NCBI RefSeq assembly: GCF_018811945.1
Contig: NZ_JACRVU010000015.1
Span: 1 to 64,000, forward strand
DNA length: 64,000 nucleotides
Direction: 5' to 3'
From: Gluconobacter sp. P1C6_b
GTDB taxonomy: Bacteria; Pseudomonadota; Alphaproteobacteria; Acetobacterales; Acetobacteraceae
In this document: in pieces, positions 45,283-56,111 of the stretch
How the letters are laid out: every line of letters begins with the position of its first letter
How positions within the stretch are numbered: the first letter of the stretch is position 1
Program-made: the position numbers and the translations under genes
The notes under the pieces: generated by a model
Database searches by the model: none
The model's input: the letters and a program-made list of their open reading frames with translations, nothing else
Told to the model about the DNA's origin: nothing

Positions 45283-46173
45283 ATGGATCTTCGCCATCTA
45301 CGCTATTTCGTGGCCATCGCAGAGCATGGCAGCTTCACAAAAGCCGCAGAGGTGCTCCATATCGAGCAGCCCCCTCTCAGCCAGCAGATTAAATCCCTAG
45401 AAACAGAGCTAGGAGTGCAACTCTTTATCCGGTCTAGACGTGGAGCTGTCTTGACGGATTTTGGGGAGCAGCTTTTTGAAAAAGCCCAGACAATTCTGCG
45501 CCTTGAACATCAATTTCACCTTCTGGCCAAAGGATTATCTCTTGGCGAACAAGGGCGTCTTAGAATAGGGATGGCTGGAGCCGTCGCGCTGTTACCTCTA
45601 ATACCTAAAGCCATACGAGCATTTCGAGAGCAGTGGCCCGATATTGTAATCACACTCGAAGAGAGTAACACTCCCGCTCTCTGTGAGGCTTTACGAGAGC
45701 GCCGGGTCGATCTCGCCATTGTACGCCCGCCAGCGCCAGATCCGGAAATCGTACTCCATCCTCTCTTTGATGAACCAACCCTGATCGCCATTCCAAAAGG
45801 CCATCCACTTTCCAAGCGCCACACGCTCAAATTAATCGACGTCGCCAAAGAACCATTTCTTATTTTTGATCGCTCACTCGGCCCCGGTTTCTACGATGCT
45901 ATTATCTCAGCCTGTCAACAAGGCGGCTTTACTCCGCGTTTCGGACAAGCAGCCCCTCAGATCACCGCAACAATTCCAATGGTTGCGGCGGGACTGGGTG
46001 TAGCAGTCGTTCCGGCTTACCTACGACAAATTCATGCTGATGGCGCAACATTCCATCCCATCTCCGGCCCCTCACCTCGAGCCAGCATCTCGCTTGCCAC
46101 CCTTGAAACGGAATTGACTGGACCAAGCGCCAATTTCCATCAAATTCTTCTGGCTATAGGAAGCAATAATTAG
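45283..46173 (+). CDS. LysR-family regulator (CatR/BenM-like group)
   Basis: 296 residues. The N-terminus is MDLRHLRYFVAIAEHGSFTKAAEVLHIEQPPLSQQIKSLETELGVQLFIRSRRGAVLTDFG, typical of the CatM/BenM/AlsR subgroup (QPPLSQQI). The effector domain includes LRIGMAGAVALLPLIPKAIRAFREQWPDI and ends with VAAGLGVAVVPAYL. Divergent from pdc, which it is likely to control; the ligand may be a small organic acid (inference). Confidence 0.88.
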   Translation: MDLRHLRYFVAIAEHGSFTKAAEVLHIEQPPLSQQIKSLETELGVQLFIRSRRGAVLTDFGEQLFEKAQTILRLEHQFHLLAKGLSLGEQGRLRIGMAGAVALLPLIPKAIRAFREQWPDIVITLEESNTPALCEALRERRVDLAIVRPPAPDPEIVLHPLFDEPTLIAIPKGHPLSKRHTLKLIDVAKEPFLIFDRSLGPGFYDAIISACQQGGFTPRFGQAAPQITATIPMVAAGLGVAVVPAYLRQIHADGATFHPISGPSPRASISLATLETELTGPSANFHQILLAIGSNN

Positions 46174-46250
46174 AATATAATATTGAGTATATTATCCGTA
46201 ATTTCTATTAATAATTACAAAAATCCGATCATACATATTAATTATTTTCA

Positions 46251-47162
46251 CTAATGCCATGACGGTCGATGCGCCAGAAAATCTCTTAAATTGTCGAGAA
46301 AAGTTCGAACGCGCAGAGGCACGTTACGTCGACTTGGCATCGTTGCAAACAATCCGATCGTCTCCCCTTGGTACTCCGGTAAAAGACGGACCAACCTGCC
46401 GCATTGCAGGTCGTCGCCGACGTCCCACAAGACTTTGAACACGATGCCTTTACCCTTGAGTGCCCAATCATGCACCACTTCGCCGCTCGTCGTCGATAGA
46501 TGCGGCGTTACCTCAACGACCTGATCTTCTCCTTCACGAGACAGCCGCCATCGGTCGAGCATTCCCAGCTCATGCCCACGCATCAGGCAAATACAGCGAT
46601 GCCGATTTAATTCGGCAGGAGTGGCAGGCATGCCAAATTTCTTAAGATAGGCTGGAGCAGCGCAGATGACTCGTTCACTGCTCATGATTTTTGTCGCAAC
46701 AACCCCCGTTTCATTCGGCATGCCAATCCGAATGGCCAGGTCAAGGCGACTATTAACAACATCCAGCCCTTCATCCGACAGAAGAAGATGGACGCGCAGC
46801 TTCGGGAAACGATCGGCGAATTCGCTGACAAAATCAGCCAAACGGCGACGTCCCAGTTCAAGTGGTGCTCCAATCCTCAGAACACCACGAAGCTCTTTTT
46901 GATTGGCGGAGATCTCGGCTTCGGCTGCTTCAATATCAGTCATGATCTCTGCAGCACGCTCATAAAACGTCTGTCCCTCGTCCGTCAGGTCGAAGCGTCT
47001 TGATGTCCTTGTGACCAGCCGTACGCCAAGCCGCTCCTCCATCCGAGCCAGTCTTCGACTGGAAGCTCCTGCCGAAACGTTGAGATGACGTGCGACGGCA
47101 GTCAGATTTCCCGCTTCAACGAGGAGTACGAAAAATCTCAGGTCACCGGCGTCATCGTGCAT
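46251..47162 (-). CDS. LysR-family regulator (LrhA/AaeR-like group)
   Basis: 303 residues from the ATG at 47162. The helix-turn-helix is DLRFFVLLVEAGNLTAVARHLNVSAGASSRRLARMEERLGVRLVTRTSRRFDLTDEGQTFYERAAEIMTDIEAAE, the common proteobacterial LysR subgroup with TSRR and ERA. The effector domain includes LRIGAPLELGRRRLADFV and LDLAIRIGMPNETGVVATKI. Divergent from the malic enzyme gene, the probable target. Confidence 0.88.
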   Translation of the reverse strand: MHDDAGDLRFFVLLVEAGNLTAVARHLNVSAGASSRRLARMEERLGVRLVTRTSRRFDLTDEGQTFYERAAEIMTDIEAAEAEISANQKELRGVLRIGAPLELGRRRLADFVSEFADRFPKLRVHLLLSDEGLDVVNSRLDLAIRIGMPNETGVVATKIMSSERVICAAPAYLKKFGMPATPAELNRHRCICLMRGHELGMLDRWRLSREGEDQVVEVTPHLSTTSGEVVHDWALKGKGIVFKVLWDVGDDLQCGRLVRLLPEYQGETIGLFATMPSRRNVPLRVRTFLDNLRDFLAHRPSWH

Positions 47163-47268
47163 TGAGGGGCCATCTTTGCATTTTATACACAGATACAATG
47201 CCTTTTATGCGACTACCAGCACCATCAACGCACATCCATTGTCTGTTCATCAATGAATGGAGACAGAC

Positions 47269-48909
47269 ATGACGTCCGATCGCACTGCATCTTCACTCCC
47301 TCCCCTTCTGGATGCGGTTCACAACCGCGAAACCGCCTTCACGAATGAGGAGCGGCACAAGAATGGTACGCTCGGCCTCCTACCTGACGCCGTCGAAACT
47401 CTTGATCGGCAGATGGAGCGCGTCCTGTGGCAGCTGGACAGCAAGAGCAACGATCTCGAGCGCTTCTTGCATCTGAACGGCTTGTCACAGCGTAACGAAA
47501 CACTGTTCTTCAAGGTTGTGATGTCCGATCCGAAACGCTTTCTTCCGATTGTTTACGATCCGACGATCGCTGATGCCTGCCTTCAGTACAATCGTCTCTT
47601 TGAGAGACCACAAGGCCTGTATCTTTCGTTGCGTCACAAAGGGCATGTGAAAGAGATTCTCGCCAACTGGCCCGAAAAAGATGTGCGCTTCATTTGCGTC
47701 AGTTCCGGCGGTCGTATTCTCGGGCTCGGAGATATTGGCGCCAACGGCATGGGCATTCCGGTGGGCAAGCTGCAACTCTATACAGCCTGCGCCGCCATCC
47801 CACCTCAGGGCCTGATGCCGATGTTGCTGGATATCGGTACGACCAATCAGAAATTGATTGACGATCCACTCTATCTCGGTTTGCGGCAGGCACCCCCATC
47901 GTCAGACGAACTCGACGCATTCGTTGATGAACTCGTCGCAGCCATTCAAGAGCTTTATCCTCATTGCTGCCTGCATTTTGAAGACTGGAAAGGAGACGAT
48001 GCTATCCGCCTACTGGCGCGATACCGTGACAAGATCCTTTGCTATAATGACGACATTCAGGGGACTGCGGCCATTACGATCGCGGGCCTCGACACAGCCT
48101 TATCGATCAAGGGTGAGGCGCTGAAAGAACAACGTATCCTGTTCTACGGCGCAGGTTCTGCTGGGATCGGCATCGCGAATATGATCGTGAGTGCGCTACA
48201 GGACGAAGGCCTTTCTGAAACTGATGCCCGCGCCCGCATTTCCATGATGGATATCAACGGACTGATCGAACCTTCGCGGCAGGATCTTAATCCTTCGCAA
48301 AAAGTGTTCGCTCACTCCCATGCAGCGACAAAAGATCTTGCAGAAGCCGTCAAATCTATTAAGCCCACTGTCCTGATCGGCGTCAGTACCAACGCGGGTG
48401 GCTTCACCGAAGAAGTCGTCCGCACCATGGCAAGCATCAACGACAAGCCCGTTATTTTCGCGCTTTCCAATCCCACCGACAAGGCGGAATGCACTGCCGA
48501 ACAGGCCTATCGCTGGACCGACGGCCGAGCGCTCTTCGCTGCTGGTGTCCAGTTCGATGATGTTACTTTGAATGGCAAGACGCTAACCCCCGGCCAGGCC
48601 AATAATTTTTACATCTTCCCCGCCGTGGCACTGGCTGTCTGGGCAACACAGGCACGACGCATCACCGACGAGGTCTTTCTCGAGGCGGCCAAGGCAACCG
48701 CCGAACAAGTCACAGCAGAACAACGTGCCCACGGTCTGCTTTTTCCGCCGCAAAAAGATGTCTTACGTGTGGAGATCAACACGGCCATCAAAATCGCGCG
48801 TCAAATCTTCAAGTCGGGCCTGGCTCAGGTCCCTGAACCCGAAGACATCGTGGACTGGATTGAGTCCAAGCTCTACCGTCCGGAATACACATCGGCGAAT
48901 GGGCAGTAG
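47269..48909 (+). CDS. maeA: NAD-type malic enzyme
   Basis: 546 residues from the ATG at 47269, which has GGAG at a good distance; an ATG four codons earlier overlaps that site. Signatures: FFKVVMSDPKRFLPIVYDPTIADAC, VSSGGRILGLGDIGANGMGIPVGKLQLYTACAAI, LHFEDWKGDDAIRLLARYRDKILCYNDDIQGTAAI (metal ligands in EDW and NDDIQGT), ILFYGAGSAGIGIANMI and VIFALSNPTDKAECTAEQAY. Size and FEDW/NDDIQG are those of the large malic enzymes that oxidatively decarboxylate malate to pyruvate, the PDC substrate. Cofactor preference is inferred. Confidence 0.92.
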   Translation: MTSDRTASSLPPLLDAVHNRETAFTNEERHKNGTLGLLPDAVETLDRQMERVLWQLDSKSNDLERFLHLNGLSQRNETLFFKVVMSDPKRFLPIVYDPTIADACLQYNRLFERPQGLYLSLRHKGHVKEILANWPEKDVRFICVSSGGRILGLGDIGANGMGIPVGKLQLYTACAAIPPQGLMPMLLDIGTTNQKLIDDPLYLGLRQAPPSSDELDAFVDELVAAIQELYPHCCLHFEDWKGDDAIRLLARYRDKILCYNDDIQGTAAITIAGLDTALSIKGEALKEQRILFYGAGSAGIGIANMIVSALQDEGLSETDARARISMMDINGLIEPSRQDLNPSQKVFAHSHAATKDLAEAVKSIKPTVLIGVSTNAGGFTEEVVRTMASINDKPVIFALSNPTDKAECTAEQAYRWTDGRALFAAGVQFDDVTLNGKTLTPGQANNFYIFPAVALAVWATQARRITDEVFLEAAKATAEQVTAEQRAHGLLFPPQKDVLRVEINTAIKIARQIFKSGLAQVPEPEDIVDWIESKLYRPEYTSANGQ

Positions 48910-48989
48910 AGTCTACCTCTAGCAACTGTGTTTAAGCGGCGGAGCGAATGCGCCATGGCAGGCCGGTTTTGAGGACGGCATTGGCGATT

Positions 48990-50105
48990 GGAGGGATCGA
49001 AGAACCGTTGGTTGATGCGCTTGGCTAGCGATTTCAGGCTTTTGGCGATTTGATTGAGGGTTTCCGGGGTGACTTTCGCTCTGCGTTTTGAGCAGATCCC
49101 GGCCCATCGCCAGTGGGATGGCTACGCGCTTGCGTTCAACCTCTCGAGGAAGAGGAAGCGGCGCATATTATAGACAATGTTGGCAAGGCCGATCCTCATG
49201 GTGGCCCGGGTGATACCGACAGTTCGGACGAACAGTCCCGTCTGCGATTTCTGATCGGCAAAGACATGCTCGACGCGGGATCGGATCACGGACTTTCCTG
49301 CATTGGACCGCTGGATATGGAGTGGCATAGGTTTGAGATGCGGCTTCGTCCTGTGAACCTTCGAGACAAAGCCCTGCTTTGCCATGAAGTCTTCGTTGGC
49401 TTTGGAGCGATAGGCCGTGTCTGCCCAGACGCTTGAGGCCGTATTGGTTTTATCCAGCAGCCCCTCTCTTAATCGCGCACCATCACTGGCGGCGGCGTCC
49501 GTCGTCTTCCATTTCCGGATGAACCGAAACTTCCGGTCGATGGAGACATGGGACTTGTAGCCAAAGAATGGGATAGCCAGATCGCTGGATGGCATGGTTC
49601 CATCATCCTGCCGCTTCGGCTTCGTGAACTTCAGCGTCCATCGTGCATGCCTGTCCTTGTGGGACAGCTTTGCCGGTTTATCCTGCCAATCCTGTGGGAT
49701 CCGTCCTTCCCGCAGATCAGTCTTTTCATCGTTGGTATTGCGCTGCTTCGGAGCCGCTACCAGCGTGGCATCCAGGATCTGGCCTGACATCGGCAGATAA
49801 CCAGCATTACGCAGGGTCGTATCAAAGCGGTTAAACAAAACATCAATTGCTCCCGCCTGGGTCAGACGCTCCCTGAACAGCCAGATGGTTTTGGCATCAG
49901 GCACACGCTCCGACAGCCCCAGGCCTAAAAAGCGCATGAAGGAGAGACGGTCATTGATCAGGTATTCCGTCCGTTCATCGGACAGATTGTTCAGCGTCTG
50001 GATGACCAGGATTTTGAACATCAGCACCGGATCAAACGGCGGACGACCGCCTTTACTGCCGTCTGCATAGGCCAGCGCTGTATCCAGATCAGGACGAAAT
50101 TGACG
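48990..50105 (-). mobile_element. IS5-family element, copy A of the nest, 5' end lost
   Basis: The left terminus GGAGGGATCGAA at 48990 is the reversed element end seen at 248 and 38961. The transposase frame runs from 49122 upward and is cut at 50105 by an IS3-family element, losing roughly the first 35 residues. What remains includes most of the DDE domain. Confidence 0.82.
49122..50105 (-). pseudogene. IS5-family transposase, N-terminus replaced by IS3 sequence
   Basis: The IS5 part begins FRPDLDTALAYADGSKGGRPPFDPVLMFKILVIQTLNNLSDERTEYLINDRLSFMRFLGLGLSERVPDAKTIWLFRERLTQAG and ends LFVRTVGITRATMRIGLANIVYNMRRFLFLERLNASA. Catalytic regions (DATLVAAPKQRN, DTAYRS, SRVEHVFADQKSQTGL) are present. 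An ATG inside the IS3 end at 50126 gives an open 334-residue frame with nine foreign residues at the start. It lacks about 30 native residues present in the other copy (52770 upward), so activity is doubtful. Confidence 0.8.
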
Positions 50106-50126
50106 TGCCCCCTTTTTTGTATCCAC

Positions 50127-51017
50127 TCAAAAGGAGAGTTCCCGTTTTTTATGGCTTTGGGTTGATGGGATGACAAGTGTCTCGGGGGCATGCCCCCGAA
50201 ACACTTGTCTGGCGACCTGATCCGGTGTCCTGCCACCCAGCTGGGAATGGGGGCGCACCGTATTGTAGTCTTCCCGCCAGTCAGCCAGAACCTGTCGGGC
50301 ATGGCTGAGAGACGTGAACAGCGTCTCGTTGAGGCATTCATCCCTCAACCGGCCGTTGAAACTTTCGACAAAGCCGTTCTGTTGCGGTTTCCCGGGGGCG
50401 ATATAGTGCCATTCAATCTTCATCTCATCCGCCCATTTCAGGATGGCATGGGATGTGAACTCCGTACCGTTGTCGCTGACAATCATGAGGGGTTTGCCAT
50501 ATCGTTCTACCAGGGCCGTCAGTTCCCGCGCCACCCGTCCACCTGATAATGACGTGTCGGCAACCAATGCCAGGTTCTTGCGACTGAAATCGTCGATAAC
50601 AGCTAGAATGCGGAACCGGCGGCCACAGATCAGGGCATCCGAGACAAAATCCAGGCTCCAGCGCTGCCCGGGTTCCTGAGGGATGGTCATGGGAGAACGC
50701 CTCCCCAGTGCCCTCTTGCGGCCACCCCGATGGCGGACTTTCAGCCCTTCCTCCTGATAAAGGCGGAACAGCTTCTTGTGATTGGGGCTGAATCCTTCCC
50801 GCGCCAGAAGATAACCCAGGCGGCGATAGCCAAAGCGGCGTCGTTGGTCCGCCGGTTCCCGTAGGCGCTGGCGCAGGGCAGCATCGTCCGCTCCGGTAGA
50901 AACATACCGCGCGACACGCCTGGCAACACCAACAAGCGCACAGGCTCGGCGTTCACTCAGGGCCAGAGCTTCCTGAATGTGTCGGACCGCCTGCCGTTTC
51001 GCGACAGGCGTTACCAC
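50127..51017 (-). CDS. IS3-family transposase OrfB (integrase core)
   Basis: 296 residues. An N-terminal HTH_21-like part ([47 protein letters not shown]) is followed by the rve integrase domain: [45 protein letters not shown] and [22 protein letters not shown], giving the DDE residues. Overlaps orfA by seven bases, so it is made as an OrfAB fusion by frameshifting. Confidence 0.87.
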   Translation of the reverse strand: MVTPVAKRQAVRHIQEALALSERRACALVGVARRVARYVSTGADDAALRQRLREPADQRRRFGYRRLGYLLAREGFSPNHKKLFRLYQEEGLKVRHRGGRKRALGRRSPMTIPQEPGQRWSLDFVSDALICGRRFRILAVIDDFSRKNLALVADTSLSGGRVARELTALVERYGKPLMIVSDNGTEFTSHAILKWADEMKIEWHYIAPGKPQQNGFVESFNGRLRDECLNETLFTSLSHARQVLADWREDYNTVRPHSQLGGRTPDQVARQVFRGHAPETLVIPSTQSHKKRELSF

Positions 51018-51277
51018 TTTTTTCCAACGATCTCCTTCAGCGCCGCATTATCCAGCATGGCATCCGCCAGAAGACGTTTCAGGCGGCTGTTTTCATCTTC
51101 CAGCGCCTTCAGCCGTTTGGCCTCGGATACCTCAAGGCCACCATAACGGGTCTTCCATTTGTAGAAGGTCGCGTCACTGATCCCGTGCTTACGGCAAAGA
51201 TCAGAGACCTTCAGCCCGGATTCCTGTTCCTTCAGGATCCCTATGATCTGCTCTTCCGTAAAACGACTGCGCTTCAT
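51011..51277 (-). CDS. IS3-family transposase OrfA (DNA-binding)
   Basis: 88 residues: [88 protein letters not shown]. The helix-turn-helix is followed by a leucine zipper, the standard IS3 OrfA architecture. It supplies the N-terminal part of the OrfAB transposase. Confidence 0.87.
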   Translation of the reverse strand: MKRSRFTEEQIIGILKEQESGLKVSDLCRKHGISDATFYKWKTRYGGLEVSEAKRLKALEDENSRLKRLLADAMLDNAALKEIVGKKW

Positions 51278-51335
51278 CCGTCCGTATCCTTCTCGATCGG
51301 ACTCTACTTTTAAATGGTTATATTTCCGGGGGGCA

Positions 51336-52256
51336 CGTCAGCGGATTTGAGCATGCAGACGGATATCCTGAAGGAAGCCCTTGGAAAAAAATGAAGCGGC
51401 CAGCCCAGTGCCGGGAACTGGCCGCACAAGCTGTGGCGCATCATGGGGTCAGCATTGCGCTGACCTGTCGGATTTTTGGGATATCCGAGACCTGCTTTCG
51501 CTATCGTCCGCGACTGGCAGCGGAGAACGACAGGATTGCCGCTCTTCTGGTGGGACTGACCCAGGCTCACAGGAGATGGGGATTTGGTCTGTGTTTCCTG
51601 TATCTGCGCAATGTGCAGGGACAGCTCTGGAATCATAAGCGGGTTTATCGGATCTATCGGGAACTGGAACTCAACCTGCGGATTAAACCCCGCAGGCGTC
51701 TGGTTCGCGAAAAGCCTGAAAAGCTGTCGGTTCCGACCCTTCCCAACAGGGTCTGGTCCATGGATTTTATGGCGGACAGGCTGATGGATGGACGTGCTTT
51801 TCGGCTCCTGAACATTCTGGATGACTTCAATCGTGAAGGACTGGCGATCGAGGTTGATTTTTCCCTGCCAGCCTGTCGGGTTGTCCGCTGTCTGGAACAG
51901 GTTATGGAGTGGCGTGGCAGGCCAGAAGCCATCCGAATGGATAATGGCCCTGAATATGTCAGTCATACGTTGGTTTCATGGGCCGAAAAACAGGGGATTA
52001 CCCTGATCTATACGCAACCGGGTAATCCGCAGCAGAACGCCTATATTGAACGCTACAACAGAACTGTCCGGCAGGAATGGCTGGAGCAGTATTTGTTTGA
52101 AAGCATTCAGGACGTGCAGGAGGTCGCAACACAATGGCTCTGGACATATAACCATGACAGACCCAACATGGGGAACAGCGGGCTAACCCCCGCCCAGAAA
52201 CTAAAAACAGCTGCCTGAATTCTCATTCAATGCCCCACTAAAAATGGGGGGATTAC
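51336..52256 (+). mobile_element. IS3-family element, 5' truncated
   Basis: The first part of the element is missing: only the C-terminal 18 residues of OrfA remain (51338-51394, [17 protein letters not shown] then TGA), abutting the other IS3 element at 51335. OrfB is intact. The right end near 52232-52256 (CCCCACTAAAAATGGGGGGATTACC) is inserted into an IS5 transposase gene after its GRIPQ codons. Confidence 0.8.
51391..52218 (+). CDS. IS3-family transposase OrfB, orphaned from OrfA
   Basis: 275 residues with the integrase core: [101 protein letters not shown], then [20 protein letters not shown]. The DDE residues are present. OrfA normally shifts into this frame at the A-rich GGAAAAAAATGA (51386-51394); with OrfA truncated no fusion can be made. 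Confidence 0.85.
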   Translation: MKRPAQCRELAAQAVAHHGVSIALTCRIFGISETCFRYRPRLAAENDRIAALLVGLTQAHRRWGFGLCFLYLRNVQGQLWNHKRVYRIYRELELNLRIKPRRRLVREKPEKLSVPTLPNRVWSMDFMADRLMDGRAFRLLNILDDFNREGLAIEVDFSLPACRVVRCLEQVMEWRGRPEAIRMDNGPEYVSHTLVSWAEKQGITLIYTQPGNPQQNAYIERYNRTVRQEWLEQYLFESIQDVQEVATQWLWTYNHDRPNMGNSGLTPAQKLKTAA

Positions 52257-52843
52257 CCTGTGGGATCCGCCCTTCACGCAGATCCGCTTTCTCAGCATTT
52301 GTGTTGCGCTGCCTGGGAGCCGCGACCAGCGTTGCATCCAGGATCTGCCCTGACATCGGGAGATAACCAGCGTTCCGCAGGGTTGCATCAAAGCGATTGA
52401 ACAGACCATCGACCGCACCCGCCTGTGTCAGACGCTCGCGAAACAGCCAGACCGTTTTGGCATCGGGCACGCGATCTGACAGCCCCAGACCAAGAAAACG
52501 CATGAAGGACAGGCGGTCATTGATCAGATATTCCGTCCGTTCATCGGACAGATTATTCAGCGTCTGGATCACCAGGATTTTGAACATCAGCACCGGATCA
52601 AACGGCGGACGGCCGCCTTTGCTCCCGTCCGCATAGGCCAGAGCCTTCTCCAGGTCAGGACGGAATACTTCAAAATCCACAGTCCGGGAAAACGCTTCGA
52701 GCTGGTCACCAAGCCCACTCAGACGAGCCAGGCGATCTTCAACATCAAAAAAACCGGGCTGCATCATCATCCATCCCTCATCGTAAGATGAACGATGGAA
52801 TCACACACAGGGCCTCATAACCAGAGAGTTTTTCGAACCCTCC
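52257..52843 (-). mobile_element. IS5-family element, 5' part (copy B of the nest)
   Basis: The transposase gene starts at 52770 (MMMQPGFFDVEDRLARLSGLGDQLEAFSRTVDFEVFRPDLEKALAYADGSKGGRPPFDP) and is open to codon GRIPQ near 52257, where the IS3 end begins. The terminus TTTTTCGAACCCTCC ends at 52843. Residue differences from the 49122 copy (SDRVPDAKTVW against SERVPDAKTIW) show that these are pieces of two different IS5 copies. Confidence 0.82.
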
Positions 52844-52950
52844 AGGTGCGGAAAGCTGCCAGCTGATTTCACAGTTTGAAAGATGCCCCTAACAGATTTT
52901 ATCTCCACTCAAAGCCAGAAAATTCCAGATCCAAAAAACTGACAATCTAT

Positions 52951-53778
52951 TCATCGTAGTTTACTCACGAAATATCTGAGATGATCTGCAATAAAACTGG
53001 CTACAAAATAATAGCTGTGATCGTAATCAGGACGAAGATTCAGGATGAGTTCCTGCCCTGCATTCTGTGCGGCTTCCTGGAACAGTTCTGGCCTGAGCTG
53101 TTCTTTCAGAAACTGGTCCGCCAGACCCTGATCTATCAGAACAGGCAGTCTTTCCTTCGCTGTCCGCACAAGTTCAAGCGGGTCATAGGCTGCCCAACTG
53201 GCACGATCCGGCCCCAGATAAGCACTGAATGCTTTTTCACCCCATGGTACCTGCGTTGGCGCCACAATGGGTGAAAAGGCTGACACAGAACGATAGCGGC
53301 CAGGATTACGCAGCGCGATCATGATGGCGCCAAATCCACCCATCGAATGTCCCGCAATGCCTCGCTGCTGCGTAACCGGAAAGCTCGCCTCAATCAGCGC
53401 AGGAAGTTCCGTGACGACGTAATCATACATCCGATAATGCGCAGCCCACGGCTCCTGCGTCGCATTGAGGTAAAATCCGGCACCCTGTCCAAGATCGTAC
53501 GCATCGTCATCAGCCACACCCACGCCCCGTGGACTGGCATCCGACGCGACAATGGCGATGCCCAGTTCTGCGGCCACGCGTTGCGCGCCAGCCTTGCCAA
53601 TGAAATTCTGCTCCGTACATGTCAGACCGGAGAGCCAGTAAAGAACGGGAACCTTTTCAGTTTTTGCCTGCGGGGGCAGGTAGATCGCGAAGTTTGCTTC
53701 CACACCCAACGACACGGACTTGTGTCGCCAGACTTCCTGCACGCCCCCAAAAGAGGCGTGTGTTTCCTTGCGTTCCAT
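52951..53778 (-). CDS. fghA: S-formylglutathione hydrolase
   Basis: 275 residues from the ATG at 53778 (MERKETHASFGG). Esterase D signatures: VPVLYWLSGLTCTEQNFIGKAGAQRVAAELGIAIVASDASPRGVGV, the nucleophile elbow IAGHSMGGFGAIMIALRNPGRY, the aspartate in VLIDQGLADQFL and the histidine in RPDYDHSYYFVASFI. Hydrolyses S-formylglutathione to formate and glutathione, the second step after FrmA. Third gene of the frm cluster. Confidence 0.92.
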   Translation of the reverse strand: MERKETHASFGGVQEVWRHKSVSLGVEANFAIYLPPQAKTEKVPVLYWLSGLTCTEQNFIGKAGAQRVAAELGIAIVASDASPRGVGVADDDAYDLGQGAGFYLNATQEPWAAHYRMYDYVVTELPALIEASFPVTQQRGIAGHSMGGFGAIMIALRNPGRYRSVSAFSPIVAPTQVPWGEKAFSAYLGPDRASWAAYDPLELVRTAKERLPVLIDQGLADQFLKEQLRPELFQEAAQNAGQELILNLRPDYDHSYYFVASFIADHLRYFVSKLR

Positions 53779-53802
53779 GGCTCTCACTGCCTTTTGCGCA
53801 TG

Positions 53803-54204
53803 TCAGTTACCGTCCGTGAAGGTATAACTGCAGATCTTGTTCCCTGCCGGATCCCGGAGATAGGCAGCGTAAGCGCCCGGTAAGTGGCTTCGCGGGCCGG
53901 GTGCGCCTTCATCGGTTCCCCCATTGGCAAGACCTGCAGCATGAAAAGCCTCCACTTCGGCGGGTGTCGCTGCTGCAAAACCGATGGTGACACCGTTGCT
54001 TGAGGGCGCTTCACCGTTGCCTGGACGTGCAATGATGAAGGCTGGCTTTTCGCGGCCATACAGAATCCACCCATGCCCGAACGGCCCCAGGTTTTTTATG
54101 CCCAGAGCCGCAAGCGCGGCGTCATAGAATTTCGCGGATACCGCAGTATCCACTGCCCCAAGAAAAACGTGAGAGAAAACACCGTCACCGGAAATAACTG
54201 CCAT
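53803..54204 (-). CDS. VOC/glyoxalase-superfamily protein in the frm cluster
   Basis: 133 residues from the ATG at 54204. The VOC pattern is FSHVFLGAVDTAVSAKFYDAALAALGIKNLGPFGHGWILYG at the start and HLPGAYAAYLRDPAGNKICSYTF at the end (DPxGNxIE-like). The position between frmA and fghA suggests an aldehyde-glutathione role, but no catalytic assignment can be made. The gap to fghA is 24 bases. Confidence 0.78.
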   Translation of the reverse strand: MAVISGDGVFSHVFLGAVDTAVSAKFYDAALAALGIKNLGPFGHGWILYGREKPAFIIARPGNGEAPSSNGVTIGFAAATPAEVEAFHAAGLANGGTDEGAPGPRSHLPGAYAAYLRDPAGNKICSYTFTDGN

Positions 54205-54263
54205 GATCGTTCTCCTGTAATTTCCAACCATTGGAAATGATGTTGCGCGGTGAGACGCAGACC

Positions 54264-55690
<1,427 letters not shown>

Positions 55691-55708
55691 GAACGCTTAC
55701 TCCCGAAT

Positions 55709-55751
55709 ATACTACCCTTGAGTATCCTTGTCATACTATAGGGCAGTATGA
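55709..55751. promoter_or_regulatory. Two FrmR-type operators
   Basis: ATACT-ACCCTTG-AGTAT (55709-55725) and TCATACT-ATAGGGC-AGTATGA (55731-55751) share ATACT/AGTAT arms and a seven-base centre with a G/C run, the layout of CsoR/RcnR/FrmR operators. They begin 19 bases before frmR. Confidence 0.8.
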
Positions 55752-55960
55752 CGAGGATCCAAGGGCGTGCTTGTCATATGATCCGATCACAATTCCGTAT
55801 CGCTGAAATTTTCATCACAACGTCCATGGGTTGCCCGTCTGTGTCTTGGGATCATTCAAGAGGTACAATTAGTGAGATCCAGACAATCTCTGCAACGAGG
55901 CTTTGAAGCGCTGATGTCCGCTATTTGGCAAACAACCTTGTGGTCCAAACGACCGACATG

Positions 55961-55989
55961 AGGCGTAAGCGGACCTGCTGCTTACGCCT
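55961..55989. repeat. REP-like hairpin, copy 2
   Basis: Perfect ten-base arms AGGCGTAAGC and GCTTACGCCT around the loop GGACCTGCT, in the otherwise empty 55752-56111 gap. This loop is the reverse complement of the loop at 884-892, so this is the element at 874-902 in opposite orientation. Confidence 0.65.
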
Positions 55990-56111
55990 ACAAGCCGGAC
56001 ATAAACCGCGTTAAACGGTCGTCCGAAAATCGGGCGTTAATAGAAACATTATGACAAGGTAGCGCATCTCTACAGGCTTGTGTGGAAGCCTGTCTCATTC
56101 AACAAAGAGAA

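Larger units (their letters stand above)
50106..51335 (-). mobile_element. IS3-family (IS407-group-like) insertion sequence, complete
   Basis: 1230 bases. The ends are TGCCCCCTTTTTTGTATCC on the left and, reversed on the right, TGCCCCCCGGAAATATAACC: imperfect inverted repeats beginning TGCCCCC. It contains overlapping orfA and orfB. The flanks (GACG and CGTC) are not a direct duplication, as expected if sequence beside the element was deleted or rearranged after insertion. Confidence 0.82.
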
